A program made the position numbers and the translations under genes. From NCBI GenBank assembly GCA_015233565.1, contig JADFXM010000025.1:43420-107419 (forward strand): a DNA stretch of 64,000 bases, written 5' to 3'. Below are positions 1-9,111 of the stretch, piece after piece (the stretch's first letter is position 1; each line of letters begins with the position of its first letter). This DNA is from Candidatus Rifleibacteriota bacterium (GTDB taxonomy: Bacteria > Muiribacteriota > Ozemobacteria > Ozemobacterales > Ozemobacteraceae). The notes under the pieces were generated by a model that saw nothing but the letters and a program-made list of their open reading frames with translations, was not told where the DNA came from and searched no databases.

Positions 1-2
1 GA

Positions 3-578
3 TTGAATCGGAGAAGCCGGTTAATTTGCGGTTTCACTTTGATAGAGCTGATAATTTGTATACTCCTCATGACCATTTTGATTGCGGGAGCTTCGACAAT
101 GTTGTCGGGAAGCCTGAAAAGTGGCCAAAAAGGGGCGGCTCATCTTACTATAGTTCAGAATTCAATGGTTTTGATTTCCCAACTTCAATTTGACCTTCAA
201 AGGGCTTCGGCAATTTTTCAACCAGCTGTTGGAGCAGTAACTCAGGAAAGTATGTTTGAAGTCTGGGGACTCGACACCTCTGGAAAACTTTCTACATCAA
301 CAATAATATATAAGCCCACGCCAAATCAAAAAGGTTTTTCCAGAAGTCGGCTTGATTCCACTGGAAGCACTGTTGAAGAGCATGTTTTTTGTAAAGAGAA
401 TATTGCGGTGGCTTCTTTCACCCACATTCAGGATTCCAACTCAGGAAAAGTCGGAGTGGTTGCAACATTTAATGTTCGTTCTCTGCCACCTGCTACTGAA
501 GAATTAACCCTGAAACGCTATATTTTTTGCCCATGTTTGGCTAGCAATTCCAGAGCAGTTGGTTGGAAAGGTCCGTGA
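3..578 (+). CDS. prepilin-like protein with type IV N-terminal methylation motif (5' end may be cut)
   Basis: The N terminus has a short basic leader ending in Gly10, then FTLIELI with Glu at mature position 5 and a hydrophobic helix (residues about 11-35). This is the class III signal cut and N-methylated by the prepilin peptidase (PilD family), used by type IV pilins and type II secretion pseudopilins. The remaining 155 residues form a variable globular domain with no landmark I recognise; at 191 residues it fits a minor pilin or GspJ/GspH-like pseudopilin. The visible start is TTG at position 3, at the window edge, so a start further upstream cannot be excluded. Its stop overlaps the sigma-factor start (GTGA, 575-578), so the two are probably translationally coupled. 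Confidence 0.8.
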   Translation: MNRRSRLICGFTLIELIICILLMTILIAGASTMLSGSLKSGQKGAAHLTIVQNSMVLISQLQFDLQRASAIFQPAVGAVTQESMFEVWGLDTSGKLSTSTIIYKPTPNQKGFSRSRLDSTGSTVEEHVFCKENIAVASFTHIQDSNSGKVGVVATFNVRSLPPATEELTLKRYIFCPCLASNSRAVGWKGP

Positions 579-1162
579 GTCAGGAAAAGAACGAAGGTTC
601 TAAAGGCGAACTTAACGAGATAAACCTGATCGTTAAACAGGTTTTGTCTGGGAAACACGATTCCTTTGCCGAAATAGTACGTCGTTTTCAGCATAAAATT
701 TATGGGATGGCAATTGGCTACACTCGTAATCCTGAATCAGCCTCAGATTTGACCCAAGAGATTTTTCTCGAGACCTTTAAGTCATTGTCACGTTTCGACC
801 AGACTCGCTCATTTACCAACTGGATTCTGAAAATTGCTTCTAATCATTGTTATAAGTTCCTTCGAAAGAAGACGACTCTTCCCCTGACAGAAGATATAGA
901 GCAGGTTTCGGATTTTGACCCTCTTGAAGTGGCCGTTGAAACTGAGGCCAGAGAACAAGTTCTCGAGGCTTTTAATAAACTAGGTGAAGATTTAAAAATA
1001 ACCGCATGGTTGTTTTATTTTTTTGAACGCTCTTGCAATCAAATATCCGAGATACTTGAAATCCCGCTTTCTCTTGTAAAAGTGCGTTTATTCCGGGCGC
1101 GTCAGGCAATGGGATTTTTTTTGGAAAAAAATGTAACCAAAAAGCCTGAAAGGGAAATTTAA
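575..1162 (+). CDS. ECF-type RNA polymerase sigma factor
   Basis: A 195-residue sigma-70 family protein of the extracytoplasmic-function type, which has only regions 2 and 4. Region 2 (about residues 25-90) includes the SDLTQEIFLETFKSL core-binding helix and a -10-recognition segment. Region 4 (about 130-185) has the helix-turn-helix around SCNQISEILEIPLSLVKVRL followed by FRARQ. GTG at 575 is preferred over TTG at 563 because GGAAAGG lies 4 bases upstream and the GTGA overlap with the prepilin stop is a typical coupling signal. The next gene is a zinc-finger anti-sigma/FecR protein, the usual partner, so activity is probably controlled by release from that membrane protein. The regulon cannot be read from here. 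Confidence 0.9.
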   Translation: MSQEKNEGSKGELNEINLIVKQVLSGKHDSFAEIVRRFQHKIYGMAIGYTRNPESASDLTQEIFLETFKSLSRFDQTRSFTNWILKIASNHCYKFLRKKTTLPLTEDIEQVSDFDPLEVAVETEAREQVLEAFNKLGEDLKITAWLFYFFERSCNQISEILEIPLSLVKVRLFRARQAMGFFLEKNVTKKPEREI

Positions 1163-1182
1163 TATCAGGAAACGGAAATAAT

Positions 1183-2271
1183 ATGAGCCTCAAAGAAAAC
1201 GAAGAAAAATTATTTGATTACCTTGAGGGAAACATTCCCGAAAGTGAGCGCAAGGACTTTGAGCGGCACTTAAAAAATTGCCCTGAATGCTCAAAAGCTC
1301 TTGAACAAGCACGCACGGGCGGTGAAATGTTGAGGAATATCAAGGTAAAAGATTTCGATATTGATTTTTCGAATGTGCTGAATAAGCAAACTTCTTTAAT
1401 AAAACTCCCCGAAAACTGGCTAAGTCAACTCAGCAGAATTTTTGAACAAATCAATTTGTCTGGGTTGAAGTATTCTTTTGCATTATTAATTTTGGGAGTA
1501 CTGCTTGTCAATTTTGCTTCTTCAAAAAACTGGTTCCAGGAAACTCCTCAGTTGGGAAAACTTCCTGAATCCTCTATAATTCTCGGCAAACTTGAATCTC
1601 AAGTTGGTGAATGTCTCTTTAAGAACGTCGATTCCGGCAAATTTATTAGAAATAACTCAGAAATAACTGTTGGAGAAAAATCCAAAGCGGTTTTGCGAAT
1701 TCCAGGAGTAGGCAAAATTTTCCTTGCCGATGGAGGACAACTTAACATTCGTAATGGTAAATTCGCTCTTGGCAAAGGCTCTATGTTTGCGAAAATTGAA
1801 AAACAGAATCCAGCTACGCATATTTCCTTCGAAGCTACTGGGAATACAATCGAAGTAAAAGGCACTTCATTCGGTTTGAAAATTGTTGATGGGAAAGCCT
1901 ATGTTTCGCTTTTTGAGGGAAAACTTGCCCTGACAGCTGTAAACGGAGCCAAGGGTAGTCTTTCTACCGGACAGAATGCTTCTTTGAGTTCATCGGGAAT
2001 AGCCACATCAACTATTCAGGACGACGACTTTATTCTCTGGAAGAAAATTACCGGTCTTAATTTAGTTAAATCTCCTGTTTCATTAAAACCAACACCTGTA
2101 AGGGTCCTTCCTAACCAGATAAACAATATATCAACAGGTGCTTCAGTTCTTTCGGCAAGTAATAGCTCACCTCTTCCCGCGAATCCGTCTAATACTGACG
2201 AAACTACTGATATGATGAATATTTTAAACGGGCATCAACCCTCTTCTATTGCTTCGGAACTTGAGAATTAA
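1183..2271 (+). CDS. membrane anti-sigma factor (zf-HC2) fused to a FecR-type periplasmic domain
   Basis: The 362-residue protein opens with an anti-sigma zinc finger (His29, Cys33, Cys36 in an HxxxCxxC arrangement) that should bind the sigma factor encoded 20 bases upstream. One membrane helix follows at about residues 96-113. The exported part (about 145-270) has the FecR pattern: a beta-rich segment around GEKSKAVLRIPG, then the motif VKGTSFGLKIVDGKAYVSLFEG. The last 70 residues are Ser/Thr/Pro/Asn-rich and look unstructured. Known FecR proteins relay an envelope signal to an ECF sigma factor; here the finger and the FecR domain are on one chain. No TonB receptor or other signal source is visible nearby, so the inducer is unknown. 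Confidence 0.87.
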   Translation: MSLKENEEKLFDYLEGNIPESERKDFERHLKNCPECSKALEQARTGGEMLRNIKVKDFDIDFSNVLNKQTSLIKLPENWLSQLSRIFEQINLSGLKYSFALLILGVLLVNFASSKNWFQETPQLGKLPESSIILGKLESQVGECLFKNVDSGKFIRNNSEITVGEKSKAVLRIPGVGKIFLADGGQLNIRNGKFALGKGSMFAKIEKQNPATHISFEATGNTIEVKGTSFGLKIVDGKAYVSLFEGKLALTAVNGAKGSLSTGQNASLSSSGIATSTIQDDDFILWKKITGLNLVKSPVSLKPTPVRVLPNQINNISTGASVLSASNSSPLPANPSNTDETTDMMNILNGHQPSSIASELEN

Positions 2272-2348
2272 AGCGGGAAAGCTTTGCTGGTTGGAAGTGA
2301 AATCTTTCTGCGAAATATTGAGATGATTCAAACTCCATAAATTAACTC

Positions 2349-2377
2349 TTGATGTCACAGAATTTTAAATATAGAAT
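2349..2377 (+). promoter_or_regulatory. sigma70-like promoter for the radical SAM gene
   Basis: TTGATG (2349-2354), a 17-base spacer and TAGAAT (2372-2377) lie 28 bases before the ATG at 2405, with GGAG at 2397-2400 as ribosome site. The same two hexamers with the same spacing occur at 9322-9350. Confidence 0.65.
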
Positions 2378-2404
2378 GCATAACCATTTTTCTTATGGAG
2401 TTTC

Positions 2405-3901
2405 ATGATGAAGCTTTTATTAATTGATCCACCTTTTAAAAGTTTTACCGGAATTTTCAATTTCTATTTCCCACTTGGTCTTGCTTATCTTGCCGGATGC
2501 GTAAAGCGCGAAGGCTTTGAGTGCGCAATTCTTGACATGGACGCGGCTGAAGGAAAAGAAGGCGCATTCGACTTTTCCCATGAGTATGAAAGGTATCAGG
2601 CCTACATAAAAGCTTTGAACGATCCTCAGCATAGAACCTGGAAATTGTTGCGAAAATTGGTAAAAGAGCAAAAACCTGATTACATTGGCATCACTGCAAT
2701 GACTACTAAATTCGGATCTGTCATTCAGACAGCGCGATTTTGCCGGGAAGAGCTTCCCAATATTCCTATTCTAATCGGTGGGCCTCACGCCACTACTATG
2801 CCCGACCTTACTTTGGAGATTCCACAAGTTGATTTCGTAGTGCGGGGAGAAGCCGATGAAACTCTTCCTGACCTGTTGAAAGCTCTTAAGGATAAAAAGG
2901 AAATTGTAGACATGCCCGGTGTAAGTTTCAAAAAAGGGAACAAAGTTTTCCATAACCCCCCACGTCCTTTTGTAAAAAATTTGGATTCAATACCTTTTCC
3001 AGATCGGGGAGCCCTTTTGCATCCTGAGTCCTATTCTTCTGAAGACATGGGAGTCATGCTGACTTCCCGGGGATGTCCTTATCTCTGTAGCTATTGTTTC
3101 CACATGTGGGAGCGGAAAGTCAGATTTCGGTCGACTGAAAATATCATCAATGAAATAAAGCAAGTCAAAGCCAAATACGGAACTCCTCAGTTTTCCTTCA
3201 AGGATGACTCATTTACTGTGAAGGAAAGCCATGTTTTGAATCTTTGTGAAGCTTTGGATAAAGAAAAGCTTAAAATAGGATGGTCTTGTACGACAAGGGT
3301 CGATTTATTGAAGGATTCTCTCTTGAAGATCATGAAAAAATCAGGATGCAACGTTCTGAGCGTTGGTGTGGAATCAGGTTCAGAACGCATTCTGGCAGAA
3401 ACGGAGAAAGGTATTACTCACTCGCAGATACGTAGTGCAGCACGTTTGTTGAATGAAAACCGGATTTTTTGGAGCGGCTATTTCATGATTGGTCTCCCAA
3501 CGGAAACTGAGAAGGATATTGAGGAAACGCTGGCCTTTGTGGGAAAAGTCAAACCCTATTATTCCGGATTAGGTGTGTACAATCCGTTTCCAGGCACAAA
3601 GCTTTTCGACCAAGGTGTCAAACTTGGCCTGCTAGACCCGGCCCCGGATCTGGACCATTTCTTAAGTACAAACCCCAAGGATTTGTTTTTCAAAGATCCG
3701 AAAAAGCGTATGGTTTCAATTTCTGGCGAGCGTTTTGAAGAGATTGCCAAAAATGCTACGGAATATTTTCACAAATATAACAAAAATCCCTCTAATATGA
3801 TACGCCGGGGTTTTGCCCGTAGAAAGGCATATTTTCAGGATTTTTCTTTATTGAAACGTGATATCGCAAAAGCGTTGGAATTAATTGGGATTCCTATTTG
3901 A
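2405..3901 (+). CDS. B12-binding-domain radical SAM protein
   Basis: A 498-residue protein with the two-domain layout of cobalamin-dependent radical SAM enzymes. The N-terminal Rossmann-like domain (residues 3-170) begins LLLIDPPF and contains PILIGGPHATTMP (121-133), typical of the B12-binding fold, without the base-off DxHxxG motif. The radical SAM barrel starts at about 215 and has the iron-sulfur motif Cys224-x3-Cys228-x2-Cys231 (RGCPYLCSYC), then SFKDDSF and VGVESGSERIL. Such proteins catalyse methylations and other difficult C-H chemistry; the substrate cannot be inferred. ATG at 2408 could also be used. Its stop lies only 5 bases from the ftsY stop on the other strand. Confidence 0.88.
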   Translation: MMKLLLIDPPFKSFTGIFNFYFPLGLAYLAGCVKREGFECAILDMDAAEGKEGAFDFSHEYERYQAYIKALNDPQHRTWKLLRKLVKEQKPDYIGITAMTTKFGSVIQTARFCREELPNIPILIGGPHATTMPDLTLEIPQVDFVVRGEADETLPDLLKALKDKKEIVDMPGVSFKKGNKVFHNPPRPFVKNLDSIPFPDRGALLHPESYSSEDMGVMLTSRGCPYLCSYCFHMWERKVRFRSTENIINEIKQVKAKYGTPQFSFKDDSFTVKESHVLNLCEALDKEKLKIGWSCTTRVDLLKDSLLKIMKKSGCNVLSVGVESGSERILAETEKGITHSQIRSAARLLNENRIFWSGYFMIGLPTETEKDIEETLAFVGKVKPYYSGLGVYNPFPGTKLFDQGVKLGLLDPAPDLDHFLSTNPKDLFFKDPKKRMVSISGERFEEIAKNATEYFHKYNKNPSNMIRRGFARRKAYFQDFSLLKRDIAKALELIGIPI

Positions 3902-3906
3902 AGCAC

Positions 3907-5403
3907 CTAAAGTACTTTGTAATCGCTGTTCTTTGTCTTTTCTTCGTCAGAAAATAGGGCTTCCAGGAATTGGTCTGGGTCGAAGGGCATCAGGTCGTCC
4001 ATTTTTTCCCCGACTCCGATGAATTTAACAGGAGCTTTAATCTGCTCTTGAACGGCAAATATGACGCCGCCTTTAGCGGTTCCATCCAGTTTGGTCATGA
4101 TCAGACTGCTTATCGGAAGCGCTTCATTAAAAAGTTTTGCCTGTTGAACAGCATTTTGCCCGGTTGTGGCGTCCAGGACCAGGAATATTTCGTGTGGTCC
4201 GCCGTTGGACTCTTTTTCCGCAATCTTTTTCACTTTTTTCAATTCGTCCATGAGATTCGCTTTAACGTGCATTCGTCCGGCAGTGTCAATGATGAGAAGA
4301 TCGGCGTTTCTTTTTTTTGCAGCGTGGATTGCATCGAATACCAACGCTCCGGGATCACCGCCTTCTGAGCCTTTTATTACCTCTGCCCCTACACGTTGTC
4401 CCCAAATTGAGATTTGATCAATTGCTGCAGCCCTGAATGTGTCACCAGCGGCAAGTACTACTTTTTTCCCTTCTTTGATAAAATGGCGGGCTAATTTAGC
4501 AATAGTAGTAGTTTTTCCTACTCCATTGATTCCAATGACTAAAAAAACGGACATGCCATCTTTGACAAAATTAGGTTCGAAGTTGAAAGGCGTAAATTTT
4601 TTTCTCAATTCGTCGCGAATGATCGTGTAAATAAGCTTGGAATCTTTAATTTCTTCCTTTGCCACGCGTTCTTTCAGATGGTTGAGAATTTCCTGGCCGG
4701 TTTGAGGGCCCATATCAGATTCGAACAACAGTGATTCAAGTTCCTCATGAAGCTCAGGATCTATTTTTGTTTTCCCGAGTACTAAATCTTTGAGCCTTCC
4801 GACAAAGGAATTTCGAGTTTTAGCCAGTCCACGTTTTAGCTTTTCATACCATGAAAGGGGAGGTCCCTCATCTAAAATTTGCGGTTGAAATACCGGTTCC
4901 GGAGGAGCACTCTGCGTGGATGGAAAACCAGCCGGAGGTGCTTGGGGAGTTATGGAAGTCTTTTCTTCCGTGGAAGGGGCTGTTGGCGGATGAGTTCTTT
5001 GCCCGTCATAATGGTCAGTTCCTATGTCAGCTCCGGGTTCATTTTCCCATGGTTCAATAGCGTCTTCTTCCATGGGGGCCAACCAGGCGAAAAAAAGAAG
5101 GACCACCCCAGAGATTGCTGTAATTGACATTACCACCAATTGGCTTGGTCCGGCTTGGTAGTAGATAAGTGCTGATTCCAGAAGGAGACAAAATCCGATC
5201 AAAAAAACTACAATCCGTGATTCATCCCAATGAGGTGCAAACAGAGATGCTTGAGGTGCCGGCGTCGTTGAGTTGCTTTGAGTTTCTGGATTTGATTGGT
5301 TTGCCTGAGCTACTTGAGCGGTTGGAGTGGTTTGGGTTGAGGTGTCTTGAGTAGGTTGAGTTGCGCTGAGATTATTTTTATTTTCATTTTTTTCTTCGGT
5401 CAT
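3907..5403 (-). CDS. ftsY: signal recognition particle receptor FtsY with two predicted membrane helices
   Basis: The C-terminal NG GTPase (about residues 190-495) has all SRP-GTPase signatures: GINGVGKTTT (291-300), DTFRAAA (321-327), DTAGR (373-377) and TKLDGTAKGG (437-446). FtsY docks the SRP-ribosome complex at the membrane for co-translational insertion. Unusually, the N-terminal A region is about 190 residues: a Gln/Thr/Asn-rich stretch (1-58), two hydrophobic helices (about 64-82 and 88-109), then a Pro/Glu-rich linker. E. coli FtsY has only amphipathic lipid-binding helices; a single TM FtsY is known in some actinobacteria. The ATG overlaps the smc stop (ATGA, 5400-5403), so the two genes are coupled; smc-ftsY is a known bacterial gene order. 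Confidence 0.96.
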   Translation of the reverse strand: MTEEKNENKNNLSATQPTQDTSTQTTPTAQVAQANQSNPETQSNSTTPAPQASLFAPHWDESRIVVFLIGFCLLLESALIYYQAGPSQLVVMSITAISGVVLLFFAWLAPMEEDAIEPWENEPGADIGTDHYDGQRTHPPTAPSTEEKTSITPQAPPAGFPSTQSAPPEPVFQPQILDEGPPLSWYEKLKRGLAKTRNSFVGRLKDLVLGKTKIDPELHEELESLLFESDMGPQTGQEILNHLKERVAKEEIKDSKLIYTIIRDELRKKFTPFNFEPNFVKDGMSVFLVIGINGVGKTTTIAKLARHFIKEGKKVVLAAGDTFRAAAIDQISIWGQRVGAEVIKGSEGGDPGALVFDAIHAAKKRNADLLIIDTAGRMHVKANLMDELKKVKKIAEKESNGGPHEIFLVLDATTGQNAVQQAKLFNEALPISSLIMTKLDGTAKGGVIFAVQEQIKAPVKFIGVGEKMDDLMPFDPDQFLEALFSDEEKTKNSDYKVL

Positions 5404-8400
5404 GCTGCTCCCTCCTGATATCTCTGGGTCGCTTTATTATGGATGGTAAATTCTTTAATTTTGTCGTGGTCTTCAAGTCGAATGGAAATTTGGCGGGAAA
5501 TTCCCGTGTTTTCAAGCGTAATGCCGTAAATCACATCAACTGCCTGCATTGTTTCCTTGTTGTGGGTAATAAGTATGAATTGTGATTTTTCCGCAAATGA
5601 TCGCAATAAGCGGCAGAATCTTTTCACGTTGGCTTCATCGAGCGAAGCTTCGACTTCATCGAGAATACAAAAAGCCGGTGGTTTTACCTGAAGAATGCTG
5701 AATAGCAATGCGAGGGAAATAAGGGCTTTTTCCCCGCCGGAGAAGAGTTCAATAGTTGTCAATTTCTTTCCGGGAAGTCGGCAATTTATGTTGACGTTGC
5801 TGTTTAGTGGGTCATCGGGTTCGCTCAGACTCAGTGAACCTTCGCCGCCTGGGAAAAGAATCTGGAAAATTCCGCCGAATGAATTGTTGATCTGTGAAAA
5901 TGTGGCCATGAAACGCTCAGCGGAGATCTTCTCAATCTCAGCAATAACCTGTTCAAGAGAGTTGGCGGCTTCGGTAAGGTCATTAATCTGGTTTATCAAA
6001 AATTGATGCCGTTCTTTTGTCTTCTCATAGTCTTCAATTGCAAGTGGATTCACCGGTTCAAGTTTTTCCCGTTCAAATCGGAGGTTCGAAAGGATTTCAG
6101 TCAGTTCTTCACGTTTTGCAAATTTTCTTCTGGTTCCTGTTAGCTCATTCAAATCAATAGAATATTCATCAGTAAGAATGCTTTCCTTGTTTTTGAGATG
6201 TGCTCTGATTTCTGCAAGTTTAATATCCAGTTCAGAAAGTTTGTTTTTTGTTGAATCTTCGATTTTGGCACGACTCTGATAGGTGTGATCGAGGTTTTCT
6301 AGTTCTCGTCCGGATTCCCGGGCAGCTTTTTGCATGCTTTCGTGAGCTTTCTCTAACTCAGCTTTCTTTTCTTCGAGTTGTGAAAGAGTTTTCAAAAGAA
6401 CCGAAATTTTCTCATCAGCAATGTTAACATTCAGGCTAAGTTTGGCAACTTCTTCCTCAGCTCTTTTCTTTCTTTCCAGGAGGGTTTGCTTTCTTTTTCC
6501 GGCAGAATCCATTTCTTTTTTCAATGCCTTTTTTCGTTCGGCAATCTGAGCAAGTTTCAATTTTTCGTCGGAAGAAAGGCTTCTCAGAGCGTTAAGGCGA
6601 CTTTGCAAAGCTTCTTCTTTTCCGGAGAGGGTTTGGAGTCTTTCTGATAATTCCCTGTTTTGATTTTCCAATTCGTTGAGTTCAAGTTGTGTCTCTTTGA
6701 CAACGGCTTCAAGACGTTCGATTTCTTTTTCTAAGTCAATTTTGTTTCCAAGCGATTGCTCAAGTTCGATTTTTTTCTGAGACAATTCAGTGGCTGTTTT
6801 GGATAAGTTGAGTTGGAAAAACTCCAGAGATTGCTTCCTTCTGGCAATAAACTCAGTTCTTGAATGGATCGATGACAGGAAATTGTTTCTTTCAATTCTT
6901 AAATTACCGATCAACGATTTCAGTTTTTTCTCTTTGCTTTCAAGGGTGACGATTTTTTCTTCAAGTTCCTCGAATTCTCTTTTTCTGGAAAGAATTCCGC
7001 TGCCTTTTCCACCCATGTCTGCTCCACCGGTCATTGCTCCGGAAGATCGCACAATATCGCCTTCCAGGGTAACGATTCGATTGAAATTTCTGCTGGTTTT
7101 CGAGAAATTAACGGCATTTTCAAGCTTATCGAAAATGAGAACACGTCCCAGGAGGTGGTTCATTGCCATATAAAACTTGGCATCGTATTGAACCAGATCG
7201 AGGGCTACTCCCAGGCAGCCGGGAACTCTGGGAGCTTCACTTTTTGAGGGAGCCTGAATAAGATCGAGTGGCAGAAAAGTAGCTCTGCCTGCTTTCCGTT
7301 CTTTGAGGATGGTAATTACTTTTTGTGCAGTCTCGGAATCTTTGACGATTATATCCTGGATACTGCCTCCAAGAGCTGTTTCGAAGGCAATTTCATAGCC
7401 TTTGGGAACAGTCAGGAGGTCTCCTACCATACCAAAAATGCCTGTCATTCCATGGTCTTTAAGGGCGAGAGTTTCTTTGACCCCTCTTAAAATGCCGCCA
7501 TCACCACGGTTTTTCAGGTCTTCCAGAAGATTTCGGCGAGCCTGGTTGATTTTAATCTGATCAATTATTCCGGAGTATTCTTCCTCAGATTTGGTTAAGT
7601 CCTTTTCAAGTTTCGTGTAGCGAGTTCTTTCGTCATTCAAAAGCTTCTCACCTGAAGAAATTTCTTCCTGCATGGACTTGATTTCTTCTTCAATTCGGCG
7701 ATTTTCATTGTCCAGTTTCTCAAAAGCTCCGGATAAAGTCCCATGCTTCTGGAGATCACTTTCCAATTGACGATTGAGGCGCGTCAAGTGCTGGCCACAG
7801 GTTGTGATGCGATTACGTTTATCGCTCATTTTGGTGGCCATTTCGTAAGATGACATCTTATCCTGCGAGGCTCCTTTCAGAAAGGCCTCGAATTCAAGCT
7901 GGACCTTATTTAAATTCACCTCAACTTCAGACATTTTTCCGGAAATATCTGTTTCCTGAGTTTCTTCCTCAAGCAGACGTTCACTTGCATCTTTAATTTC
8001 GCTTTCTGCTGATGCTATCTGTGAATCAACAGTGCCGATTTCCTCAGTAATGGCTTGTCTACGGGCCTCGCCAGATTTGATGTTTTCCCTGAGCCCGGCA
8101 ATTCCATTTTTTGCGAGTTCGATTTCATCCTGATTTTTTCGCACCAGATCGCGTTTCTCTTTTAATTCCTGGTCAAATTCAGCCATACTTTCACGAAGAA
8201 CGATTTTTTTCTGTTCTATCTCGGCCAGAAAAAGCTGAATTTCCTTGATTTTGCTCATTAGCCCTTTGCGCATTGATTCAATGTTTTCACTCTCACCATA
8301 AAGTTGGTTGAGGTCAAAAACAACTAAATCAATTTCTATCGCCCTAATTTCACTGGAAAGGGACTGATATTTTCGGGTTTTCTCAGCTTGTTCAGCAAGC

Positions 8401-9011
8401 GGGCCCAACTGACTGTCGATTTCGGAAATAATATCCCGGACTCGGGTAATATTTCCGCGGGTGTGATCAAGCTTCATAAGGGTATTTGCCTTACGATGCT
8501 TGAATTTCGTTATTCCGGCGGCTTCTTCAATGAGCGTTCTTCGACTTTGAATTCGTTGAAAAATAATATCATCGATATCGCCTTGCCCAATGACCGAATA
8601 ACCGTCTTTTCCGATGCCGGTATCCATGAGCATCTCTTTAATTTCAGTGAGAAGTGCTTTAGTGCTGTTAAAAAAATAATGGCTTTCGCCTGACCGGAAA
8701 AGCTGTCTGCCAATGCTTATTTCTGAAAATTCGACGGGGAGCATCCGGTCTTCATTGTCCAATACGAGTTTCACCTGGGAAAAGGAAGCCGGCTTGACTT
8801 GCGTAGTTCCAGCAAAAATGACTTCCGACATTTTCGTTCCCCGCAAAGTTTTGGCACTTTGCTCTCCCAATACCCATCTGATTGCATCACAGACATTGCT
8901 TTTGCCTGAACCATTGGGACCAATGATGGCTGTGATTCCAGGTTGGAATTCAAAAACCGTTTTTCTTCCAAAACTCTTGAACCCCATCAATTCAAGGGAT
9001 CTCAAATACAT
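5400..9011 (-). CDS. smc: chromosome segregation ATPase SMC
   Basis: A full-length 1203-residue SMC protein. The N-terminal ATPase half has Walker A GPNGSGKS (31-38) and the Q-loop region VLGEQSAKTLRG. Long coiled coils flank a hinge at about 520-680, with the glycines characteristic of SMC hinges (ALGG, SSGAMTGG). The C-terminal half carries the ABC signature ELFSGGEKALISLALLF and Walker B FCILDEVEASLD. SMC with ScpA/ScpB organises and separates the chromosome; scpA and scpB are not in this window. ATG at 9011 has GGAG 10 bases upstream. It is the first gene of the smc-ftsY operon. A -10-like TATAAT on this strand at 9063-9068 may be part of its promoter, but the -35 is poor. Confidence 0.97.
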   Translation of the reverse strand: MYLRSLELMGFKSFGRKTVFEFQPGITAIIGPNGSGKSNVCDAIRWVLGEQSAKTLRGTKMSEVIFAGTTQVKPASFSQVKLVLDNEDRMLPVEFSEISIGRQLFRSGESHYFFNSTKALLTEIKEMLMDTGIGKDGYSVIGQGDIDDIIFQRIQSRRTLIEEAAGITKFKHRKANTLMKLDHTRGNITRVRDIISEIDSQLGPLAEQAEKTRKYQSLSSEIRAIEIDLVVFDLNQLYGESENIESMRKGLMSKIKEIQLFLAEIEQKKIVLRESMAEFDQELKEKRDLVRKNQDEIELAKNGIAGLRENIKSGEARRQAITEEIGTVDSQIASAESEIKDASERLLEEETQETDISGKMSEVEVNLNKVQLEFEAFLKGASQDKMSSYEMATKMSDKRNRITTCGQHLTRLNRQLESDLQKHGTLSGAFEKLDNENRRIEEEIKSMQEEISSGEKLLNDERTRYTKLEKDLTKSEEEYSGIIDQIKINQARRNLLEDLKNRGDGGILRGVKETLALKDHGMTGIFGMVGDLLTVPKGYEIAFETALGGSIQDIIVKDSETAQKVITILKERKAGRATFLPLDLIQAPSKSEAPRVPGCLGVALDLVQYDAKFYMAMNHLLGRVLIFDKLENAVNFSKTSRNFNRIVTLEGDIVRSSGAMTGGADMGGKGSGILSRKREFEELEEKIVTLESKEKKLKSLIGNLRIERNNFLSSIHSRTEFIARRKQSLEFFQLNLSKTATELSQKKIELEQSLGNKIDLEKEIERLEAVVKETQLELNELENQNRELSERLQTLSGKEEALQSRLNALRSLSSDEKLKLAQIAERKKALKKEMDSAGKRKQTLLERKKRAEEEVAKLSLNVNIADEKISVLLKTLSQLEEKKAELEKAHESMQKAARESGRELENLDHTYQSRAKIEDSTKNKLSELDIKLAEIRAHLKNKESILTDEYSIDLNELTGTRRKFAKREELTEILSNLRFEREKLEPVNPLAIEDYEKTKERHQFLINQINDLTEAANSLEQVIAEIEKISAERFMATFSQINNSFGGIFQILFPGGEGSLSLSEPDDPLNSNVNINCRLPGKKLTTIELFSGGEKALISLALLFSILQVKPPAFCILDEVEASLDEANVKRFCRLLRSFAEKSQFILITHNKETMQAVDVIYGITLENTGISRQISIRLEDHDKIKEFTIHNKATQRYQEGAA

Positions 9012-9111
9012 TTACAGACTCCGAATATATTCTTTTCTAACAATGAATAAACCGAAAGAGGTATTATACGGAAAAAAAAAGAAAAATAAAACAAAAATAA
9101 AAAGAGAACAG

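Noticed and set aside
563..574. TTG start at 563 for the sigma factor
   Set aside because: GTG at 575 has a well-placed GGAAAGG and a GTGA overlap with the upstream stop, and the TTG is part of that ribosome site region.
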